This document shows positions 1 through 5,385 of a stretch of DNA of 5,385 nt, piece after piece; the stretch's first letter is position 1, and each line of letters begins with the position of its first letter. Source of the stretch: Anaerolineae bacterium (GTDB lineage Bacteria; Chloroflexota; Anaerolineae; DUEN01); contig JAGHDS010000285.1 in NCBI GenBank assembly GCA_021159845.1, positions 1-5,385 on the forward strand, read 5' to 3'. The position numbers and the translations under genes are program-made. Below the pieces are notes generated by a model that was given only the letters and a program-made list of their open reading frames with translations, searched no databases and was not told the origin of the DNA.

Positions 1-555
1 ATGCTTGCCATCTTCCTCTATACCCGGCATTACCGGCTCTCCTTCTGGCGATGGCTGGACATCGTTACTCCTGGAGTCTTGCTGGCGCAAGCTATCGGCC
101 GCTGGGGTAATTTCATTAATCAAGAGCTATACGGTCCTCCCATGAAGCACCCCATGCCGTGGGGACTCAAGATTGATGCGCTGCACCGTTACGGCGCATT
201 TACCGACTTGAAGAAATATCCCGTGGAGACGACCCGTTTTCACCCCACTTTCCTGTACGAGTCGCTGTGGAATATCATCGGCTTTGCACTGTTGCTATGG
301 ATCGGACGCCGCTTCGCCGATCGTATGCGGGATGGCGATCTCTTCTTTTTGTATCTGATCTGGTATCCCTTTGGCCGGTTCTGGATTGAAATGCTACGTC
401 CGGACGCGTGGACGATGGGAGGCATGGCTACCGCTCAGTGGATTGCCTTGATCGCAATCATCACCGCTCTTGTGGGGCTCTATGTTAACCACCGCCGGCC
501 ACTGCCAGCGCGCACGCCCGAGCCTCAGGATGCAGACGGCGAGCAGGACGTGTGA
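1..555 (+). CDS. lgt: Prolipoprotein diacylglyceryl transferase Lgt, 5'-truncated by window edge
   Basis: Lgt is an integral membrane enzyme that moves diacylglycerol from phosphatidylglycerol onto the lipobox cysteine of prolipoproteins, the first step of lipoprotein maturation. The 184 visible residues carry the family signature GRWGNFINQELYG (residues 33-45, with Arg34 matching the essential Arg of that motif), HPTFLYE (82-88) and GRFWIEMLRPD (126-136, whose Arg127 and Glu131 match the second conserved Arg/Glu site). The segment MATAQWIAL (143-151) opens the last membrane helix (about 146-163). Other hydrophobic segments lie near 90-103 and 115-130. The tail after 164 is short, polar and acidic. 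Family members are usually about 260-300 aa, so roughly the first 100 residues lie upstream. The ATG at position 1 aligns to the interior of the protein and is not the true start. ileS follows 42 bases downstream on the same strand, which suggests co-transcription. The family call is very secure. Confidence 0.95.
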   Translation: MLAIFLYTRHYRLSFWRWLDIVTPGVLLAQAIGRWGNFINQELYGPPMKHPMPWGLKIDALHRYGAFTDLKKYPVETTRFHPTFLYESLWNIIGFALLLWIGRRFADRMRDGDLFFLYLIWYPFGRFWIEMLRPDAWTMGGMATAQWIALIAIITALVGLYVNHRRPLPARTPEPQDADGEQDV

Positions 556-581
556 CGCGGGTTCTTCTCCCTTTTCATCGA

Positions 582-586
582 GAGGT
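582..586 (+). promoter_or_regulatory. Ribosome binding site of ileS
   Basis: GAGGT matches five consecutive bases of the Shine-Dalgarno consensus and lies 11 bases before the ATG at 598, a slightly long but workable spacing. It supports the ATG at 598 as the ileS start. The whole lgt-ileS gap (556-597) is only 42 bases, too short for a T-box leader, and shows no convincing promoter or terminator. ileS is therefore probably translated from an mRNA that begins upstream of or within lgt. Confidence 0.55.
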
Positions 587-597
587 TACATTGAACC

Positions 598-3500
598 ATG
601 TTCGAGCCTGTCCCTTCCCCTGTGAACTTCCCAGAACTGGAGCAAGAAGTCCTGGCGTTCTGGCGCGAGCAAGATGCCTTCCACAAAAGCCTGGAGAAGC
701 GGGCTGACGCGCCGCGCTACGTCTTCTACGAAGGCCCCCCGACCGCCAACGGGCGGCCGGGCGCTCATCATGTGTTGGCTTGTGTCTTCAAGGATCTATT
801 CCCGCGCTACAAAACCATGCGCGGTTATTACGTCTTGCGCAAAGGTGGATGGGATACCCACGGCCTCCCAGTCGAGCTGGAGGTAGAACGAGAACTTGGC
901 CTGACCAATAAGCGGGACATAGAGCGTTACGGCATCGAGCGGTTCAACCAGCGTTGTCGGGACTCGGTCTTCCGCTACGTGGAGGAATGGGAGCGGATGA
1001 CCGAGCGTATCGGCTTCTGGATCGACATGGAACACGCCTATGTCACGCTTCACAACGAATACATCGAATCGCTGTGGTGGATCCTGAAACAGCTCTGGGA
1101 TCGTGATCTGATCTACCAGGGATACAAGGTCGTTCCCTACTGTCCACGCTGCGGAACCCCCCTGAGCAGCCACGAATTGGCTTTGGGGTATAAGGAAGGC
1201 GTTAAAGATCCTTCTATCTATGTCAAGTTCCCACTGAGAGACCAACCTGGAACCTACTTCCTGGTATGGACGACGACGCCCTGGACGCTTCCCGGGAACG
1301 TGGCGTTGGCCGTCGGCGCTAATATCGCTTATGTCGAGGTAGAACATCAGGACGCGGAGGGTCAGAGAGAGCGATTGATCCTGGCCGAGGCGCGGCTCGA
1401 TGTGCTGGACGGGGAGTACAGGATCACGCGTCGGATGAAGGGAAAGGCGCTGGTAGGCAAGCACTACTACCCGTTATACACGTTCCTGCCTGTGGAGGGC
1501 GTGGATTACGCGTATGTCGTTCCCACCGACTTCGTGAGCACAGAGGAAGGCACCGGTATCGTCCACCTTGCGCCTGCCTTTGGAGCCGACGACATGGATG
1601 CGGCGCAACAATATGGCTTACCGATCTTGCAGACCGTCGATCTTGACGGCCGGTTCATTGACGCGGTCACGCCCTGGCGCGGGCTTTTTGTGAAAGATGC
1701 GGATCAACTCATCATCGATGAGCTGAAGGCGCGCGGCCTGCTCTATAAAAGCGGCATTTATGAGCACACTTATCCCTTCTGCTGGCGCTGTGACACCCCG
1801 CTTCTGTACTATGCCAAAACCACCTGGTACATCGCCACCAGCCGTTATAAGGACCGATTGATCGCCAACAACGAACGGATTCATTGGTACCCAGAACACA
1901 TCAAGCACGGCCGATTCGGGAACTGGCTGGAGAACAACGTCGATTGGGCGTTAGGGCGTGATCGGTACTGGGGGACACCACTGCCGTTCTGGGTTTGCGA
2001 TCAATGCGGTCACCAGGAATGCATCGGCTCCGTGGAAGAGCTCTCCGAGAAATCAGGCATCTCGCTGCGCCTGCTACGGCCGGGAGAGACCGGAGGGATC
2101 GCCCCAAGAGACGAGCCGCAGCCCATCGATCTGCACCGTCCTTACGTGGACCAGATCACCTGGCGCTGTCCCAAGTGCGGCAAGGGGACTATGCGCCGCG
2201 TGCAGGAGGTGGCTGACTGCTGGTTCGATTCCGGGTCCATGCCTGTGGCGCAGTGGCACTACCCCTTCGAGAATCAGAAACTCTTCTCCGAGCAATTTCC
2301 GGCGGATTTCATCTCCGAGGCTGTGGATCAAACGCGCGGCTGGTTCTACACGCTGCACGCGGTCTCCACTCTTCTATTCGACCAACCCGCCTATCGCAAT
2401 GTCGTCTGCCTGGGGTTGATCCTCGATGAGGACGGCCAAAAGATGAGCAAGACGCGGGGGAATGTAGTAAACCCCTGGGACGTGTTGGATACTCATGGGG
2501 CCGACGCGTTGCGATGGTATCTGTACACAGCCACCCCGCCGGGGAACTCCCGTCGTTTCAGCGTGGCGCTGGTCGGCGAGGTTGTGCGTCGTTTCCTGCG
2601 AACACTTTGGAACACGTACAGCTTCTTCGTCAGCTACGCCCGCATAGACGGATGGGAACCCGGAACCGAGCCGCCATCGAGAACGCTGACGACGCTGGAC
2701 CGGTGGATCCTATCCGAGTTAAACCGGCTTGTCGCGCGGGTGACGGAGAGATTGGACCGCTACGATGCCACCGGCGCGGCGCGGGAGATCGCCGCCTTCG
2801 TCGATGATCTGTCCAACTGGTACGTGCGTCGCTCGCGTCGCCGGTTCTGGAGCCGCATGGGGGAAAGTGATCAGAGCGATGAGGCCAAAAACGCCGCTTA
2901 TCATACGCTATACACCTGTTTGGTCACCTTGAGTCACCTGCTCGCACCCTTCACCCCCTTCATCGCGGAGACGATCTACCAGAACTTAGTGCGAAACGTT
3001 TGCCTTGACGCGCCCGAGAGTGTCCACCTAGCCGACTGGCCGGAAGTGAATATAGCGATGATCGATCAGCAGCTCATGGCGGATGTGCGACTGGCCCAAC
3101 GCGTCGTAAGCCTGGGACACGCCGCCCGCCAGGCCGCCCGGATCAAGGTACGCCAGCCTTTAGCTCAAGCGGTCGTTTACCTGCGCTCGTCCGAGGAGCG
3201 CGACGCCCTACGACGGGTAGCAGACCAGGTCATCGAGGAGCTAAATGTAAAAACGCTACGCATTGTGAACTCCCCCGAGGAGCTTGTAGATATCGAGATC
3301 CATCCGTTGCCTGCGCAGTTAGGGCCGAAGTACGGTGCCTTGTTCCCCCAACTACGAGCCGCCATAGAACAACTTGACCCAAGGCGGGTGGCGGAGCCGT
3401 TACGCGCTGGTCAGACGATCACCATCCAGGTGGGGACGGAGGAAGTCGATCTTCAGCCGGATGAGGTGGAGGTGCGCACTCGGCCGCGGCCGCCATACAG

Positions 3501-3819
3501 TACAGCAGAGGAGACGGGATGCGTCGTAGCGGTTGACACCACGCTCACCCCTGAGCTACGAGCTGAAGGGGACGCCCGGGAGATCGTGCGGCGCATACAG
3601 AACCTGCGTAAGGAAGCTGGCCTGGAACTATCCGATCGGATCGTCGCCTATGTACGAGGAGCCAGCCGCCTGGCCCGCGCCCTGGCCGATTTCGGCGATT
3701 ACGTCGCAGGCGAGACCCTTGCCGTGCACATCGAGCCGGGAACGCCGCCGCCAGATGCGCCAAGGGTTTCGTTCCGGCTGGATGATGAGGAGATCACGAT
3801 CGGGATCATGCGTGCCTGA
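598..3819 (+). CDS. ileS: Isoleucine--tRNA ligase, type 2 (IleRS2), with a GxHH signature
   Basis: This cytoplasmic class I synthetase attaches isoleucine to tRNA-Ile using ATP and edits mischarged valine. The catalytic start GPPTANGRPGAHH (46-58) carries GAHH (55-58) where HxGH is usual, followed by GGWDTHGLPVELE (83-95). The inserted CP1 editing domain has WTTTPWTLPGN (224-234) and GTGIVHLAPAFGADD (318-332), with the editing Asp at 331 or 332. WALGRDRYWGTPLPFW (450-465) and KMSKT (615-619) complete the catalytic core. Cys pairs at 182/185, 395/398, 467/470 and 524/527 could bind zinc. The anticodon-binding domain (about 697-850) includes SNWYVRRSRRRFW (739-751). The C-terminal part (about 850-1073) has ELRAEGDAREIVRRIQNL (986-1003). 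It lacks the cysteine cluster that ends bacterial type 1 enzymes, with only Cys975 present. Length 1073 aa fits the complete type 2 form (about 1030-1080). The start ATG has GAGGT 11 bases upstream. No T-box precedes it directly. Confidence 0.97.
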   Translation: MFEPVPSPVNFPELEQEVLAFWREQDAFHKSLEKRADAPRYVFYEGPPTANGRPGAHHVLACVFKDLFPRYKTMRGYYVLRKGGWDTHGLPVELEVERELGLTNKRDIERYGIERFNQRCRDSVFRYVEEWERMTERIGFWIDMEHAYVTLHNEYIESLWWILKQLWDRDLIYQGYKVVPYCPRCGTPLSSHELALGYKEGVKDPSIYVKFPLRDQPGTYFLVWTTTPWTLPGNVALAVGANIAYVEVEHQDAEGQRERLILAEARLDVLDGEYRITRRMKGKALVGKHYYPLYTFLPVEGVDYAYVVPTDFVSTEEGTGIVHLAPAFGADDMDAAQQYGLPILQTVDLDGRFIDAVTPWRGLFVKDADQLIIDELKARGLLYKSGIYEHTYPFCWRCDTPLLYYAKTTWYIATSRYKDRLIANNERIHWYPEHIKHGRFGNWLENNVDWALGRDRYWGTPLPFWVCDQCGHQECIGSVEELSEKSGISLRLLRPGETGGIAPRDEPQPIDLHRPYVDQITWRCPKCGKGTMRRVQEVADCWFDSGSMPVAQWHYPFENQKLFSEQFPADFISEAVDQTRGWFYTLHAVSTLLFDQPAYRNVVCLGLILDEDGQKMSKTRGNVVNPWDVLDTHGADALRWYLYTATPPGNSRRFSVALVGEVVRRFLRTLWNTYSFFVSYARIDGWEPGTEPPSRTLTTLDRWILSELNRLVARVTERLDRYDATGAAREIAAFVDDLSNWYVRRSRRRFWSRMGESDQSDEAKNAAYHTLYTCLVTLSHLLAPFTPFIAETIYQNLVRNVCLDAPESVHLADWPEVNIAMIDQQLMADVRLAQRVVSLGHAARQAARIKVRQPLAQAVVYLRSSEERDALRRVADQVIEELNVKTLRIVNSPEELVDIEIHPLPAQLGPKYGALFPQLRAAIEQLDPRRVAEPLRAGQTITIQVGTEEVDLQPDEVEVRTRPRPPYSTAEETGCVVAVDTTLTPELRAEGDAREIVRRIQNLRKEAGLELSDRIVAYVRGASRLARALADFGDYVAGETLAVHIEPGTPPPDAPRVSFRLDDEEITIGIMRA

Positions 3820-3895
3820 GCATCCCCCTGTTTGATGAGAGCCGGCCCTGGGTAGCTCTATTGTCCGCCTGGGATGCATATGGGTTGAAATGCGT

Positions 3896-3922
3896 GGGGA
3901 TCTTACTGTGGAAGCTATCCCC
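3896..3922. terminator. Weak stem-loop, possible terminator of ileS or of both genes
   Basis: GGGGAT (3896-3901) pairs with ATCCCC (3917-3922). After a two-base bulge (3915-3916), CTT (3902-3904) pairs with AAG (3912-3914), leaving a 7-base loop. That makes nine pairs in all. No T-run follows on the plus strand, and only three Ts occur shortly after it in the minus direction. The pairing is visible, but the terminator role is a guess from its place between convergent genes. Confidence 0.2.
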
Positions 3923-3984
3923 CATCCCTGCTCGCGATAGCCCGTGGCGGAACTTCGAGGCTGGTGGAACGGGATGCTTTATCG

Positions 3985-4003
3985 GAAGTGGGGCCTCACC
4001 TTC
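3985..4003 (-). terminator. Weak stem-loop after the membrane protein gene, possible terminator
   Basis: GAAGTG (3985-3990) pairs with CACCTTC (3997-4003) with C3999 bulged, giving six pairs around a 6-base loop. It starts about 22 bases past the stop codon of the minus-strand gene, a sensible place for a terminator. It lacks a following T-run, so the role is uncertain. Confidence 0.2.
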
Positions 4004-4025
4004 ACGAATCAGCCTGGCTTTATGC

Positions 4026-5385
4026 TTAATGGCTTGAGTGGGTGATTATATTCCACGGCAGCTTGAGTGGCTTTCCCAGCGGGGTCACGTCGGGGCCGAA
4101 GTAGAACCCGATGCGCAGGCTATACGGCCCGGTCGGCAGCGAATCGGGCAAAGCGATCGGGTGGCGATCCCGGAGTACCTCACCGGGCTGCCACAGCGAT
4201 GTGGGATAGTAGACCCCACCCGGCGGCGCGTCGTGCTGGCCGATCTTCTCGCCGTGGCCATCCAGCAGATGCACAAAGGACGTGTAGTTCTTGCTCAGAG
4301 GGCGCTTGGGCTGCCAGTACAGCGTTACAGTCACCGGTCGCCCCGGCTGCAGATCGGCCGGGTCCACATCCACAGCCAGCAGAGTCAGCGCGTCGCCCAC
4401 AGCGCCCAGCGGCTTCCCCGGCAGCCTCTGCACGCTCCCCGTTACGCGCACGATTGCCCCCATCGGTTGCATATCAAATCGCACATCCAGCCCGGGCATG
4501 GGTTTGTCCAGGAAGACCGGGCGTCCCGTATCCAGCGCTCTCTGGGTGACCTGTCCCACGTTCAGCCACCCCGGTTGTTGGACGATCAGCGGAAACAGCC
4601 CGGTGAGATCAGTGCGTTGGCCCTCAACCTGCTGAATGTAGATGAGCGGCGCGATCTCGTCCCGATCATTGCTGACCAGCACAGCCCGTTGGGGCAACGA
4701 TTGGCTCAGGACGTTGTCCCAAAATCGCCGCGCCTTATGATCGGAGCTGCGATCCACCAGCGGGAGGAAGGTGATCACCAGGAAAACGGGAAGCGATAGC
4801 CCAATAAGCGGGATTGCATTGACAAGTCGGTGCGATCTCCGAGGCACGATCGAGGCGAGCGCCGCCAGCCCAATCGCGCTCCACAGCGCCATGATGAGAT
4901 AGACCGGCACATACAACACATACACATCGCCGATGCCGTAGAAGAGGTTGAAGCCAACCTGAGCGATGAAGATCAGCCCTGTCAGCGCCAGAAGTCGCCA
5001 GCGCCGCCGCCAGATGAGCCAGATGATACCAATCCCGGCCAGGAGCACGCCGGGGCCACCCGCATTACGCCAGATCAGGTCAAACGCCGCGGGCAGTTGA
5101 GCCCAGGCTGCCGGGGGAGATAGCAATTCACCAGTGAAGGCCTTGCCCATGACGAAGCCGAGGAACCCGGACAGGGAGTTCTCGTACAGAGCAAGCGTCT
5201 CCCCGGGACCAAGCGGCACCCAGAGATAAGGTGTCGCTGGCGCTCGCAGAGGAATGTACAGGTAAAGCGTCAGGGGAAGCAACAGCCCGGCCAGCACGCC
5301 CCCCACCAGCCTGCGATCGAGCTTATGACGATCTGGCCAGAGCCAGACCAGCAACCCCGGCAACCATAAAACCGTCGTGCGGTGG
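4026..5385 (-). CDS. DUF2723-type polytopic membrane protein (GT-C glycosyltransferase-like) with C-terminal beta-sandwich domain, 5'-truncated
   Basis: The visible 452 residues are the C-terminal part of a larger membrane protein. Counting from the codon at 5361-5363 as residue 1, hydrophobic helices lie near 20-38, 104-118, 123-141, 147-171 and 182-201. The stretch HRTTVLWLPG at the window edge, LYLYIPLRAP (34-43) and FYGIGDVYVLYVPVYLI (141-157) resemble conserved blocks of DUF2723 proteins, a family related to protein O-mannosyltransferases and TMEM260. A soluble segment (about 205-310) includes VLVSNDRDEIAPLIYIQQVEG (228-248). A beta-rich module (about 325-435) follows, with VTVTLYWQP (344-352), FVHLLDGHGEKIGQHD (363-378) and YYPTSLWQPGEV (385-396). 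That module recurs at the ends of Chloroflexota membrane glycosyltransferases. The likely role is transfer of a lipid-linked sugar to an exported target, but the N-terminal catalytic acidic residues are outside the window. The frame is open to the edge, so the true start lies beyond 5385. The family call is by motif resemblance only. Confidence 0.75.
   Translation of the reverse strand, partial: HRTTVLWLPGLLVWLWPDRHKLDRRLVGGVLAGLLLPLTLYLYIPLRAPATPYLWVPLGPGETLALYENSLSGFLGFVMGKAFTGELLSPPAAWAQLPAAFDLIWRNAGGPGVLLAGIGIIWLIWRRRWRLLALTGLIFIAQVGFNLFYGIGDVYVLYVPVYLIMALWSAIGLAALASIVPRRSHRLVNAIPLIGLSLPVFLVITFLPLVDRSSDHKARRFWDNVLSQSLPQRAVLVSNDRDEIAPLIYIQQVEGQRTDLTGLFPLIVQQPGWLNVGQVTQRALDTGRPVFLDKPMPGLDVRFDMQPMGAIVRVTGSVQRLPGKPLGAVGDALTLLAVDVDPADLQPGRPVTVTLYWQPKRPLSKNYTSFVHLLDGHGEKIGQHDAPPGGVYYPTSLWQPGEVLRDRHPIALPDSLPTGPYSLRIGFYFGPDVTPLGKPLKLPWNIITHSSH

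Larger units (their letters stand above)
3820..4025. other. Convergent intergenic region between ileS and the membrane protein gene
   Basis: These 206 bases separate two genes that point at each other, so termination of both should occur here. I find no credible coding sequence and no tRNA-like fold. A 5-bp stem (AGAGC 3838-3842 with GCTCT 3855-3859, 12-base loop) begins 18 bases after the ileS stop. Two further imperfect stem-loops are listed separately. None is followed by a clear T-run on either strand, so no canonical intrinsic terminator can be claimed. Confidence 0.6.

Noticed and set aside
1..3. ATG at the first base as the lgt start
   Set aside because: The encoded sequence aligns with the middle of Lgt, just before the GRxGNFxNxE signature, so about 100 residues are missing upstream.
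559..575. GGG-loop-CCC-TTTT after lgt as an intrinsic terminator
   Set aside because: The stem has only three base pairs, too weak to terminate, and the gap to ileS is short and fits an operon.
796..1464. Open frame of 222 codons on the minus strand inside ileS
   Set aside because: It lies fully antisense to a strongly conserved part of IleRS, its translation resembles no family I know, and long antisense frames are common in GC-rich coding DNA.
1958..2419. Open frame of 153 codons in another plus-strand frame within ileS
   Set aside because: It overlaps the ileS catalytic core, and its Arg/Ser/Pro-rich translation is typical of a frame shadow.
3481..3493. GC-rich palindrome CGGCCGCGGCCG near the end of ileS
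   Set aside because: It is explained by alternating Arg and Pro codons in the coding sequence (RTRPRPP), with no sign of a separate function.
4038..4799. Open frame of 253 codons on the plus strand, antisense to the membrane protein gene
   Set aside because: The product is rich in Arg, Gln and His with no recognisable motif. The minus-strand frame has membrane helices and family motifs and explains the DNA.
5361..5363. TTG as the start of the minus-strand membrane protein
   Set aside because: The frame stays open to the window edge and the upstream codons continue a conserved-looking block, so this is an internal Leu codon.

Overview
The window (about 5.4 kb, fairly GC-rich) looks like ordinary chromosomal DNA from a member of the Chloroflexota, probably Anaerolineae-like. 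This rests on family resemblance, not on a database search. The Lgt is of the type with GRWGNFINQE and HPTFLYE motifs. The isoleucyl-tRNA synthetase is the long type 2 (eukaryote-like) form. The third gene joins a DUF2723-type membrane protein to an exported beta-sandwich tail, an architecture that I associate with Chloroflexota.

Layout: positions 1-555 (+) hold the 3' two thirds of lgt (prolipoprotein diacylglyceryl transferase), cut by the left window edge. After a 42-base gap comes a complete ileS (598-3819, +, 1073 aa), probably read from the same transcript. A 206-base convergent intergenic stretch (3820-4025) holds only weak stem-loops and no coding sequence. Positions 4026-5385 (-) hold the 3' part of a polytopic membrane protein gene of the DUF2723 / GT-C-like kind, open through the right window edge.

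How the genes relate: lgt makes the first modification in lipoprotein maturation at the cytoplasmic membrane, and ileS charges tRNA-Ile for translation. The convergent gene probably belongs to envelope glycosylation and is a separate transcription unit. I see no mobile element, CRISPR array, tRNA, rRNA or riboswitch.

The most notable point is in the IleRS active site. The class I HIGH signature (HxGH) reads Gly-Ala-His-His (residues 55-58), so the first and third positions are swapped. This GxHH form is known in a subset of type 2 IleRS enzymes and is linked to extreme mupirocin resistance. No wholly undescribed system is visible here.
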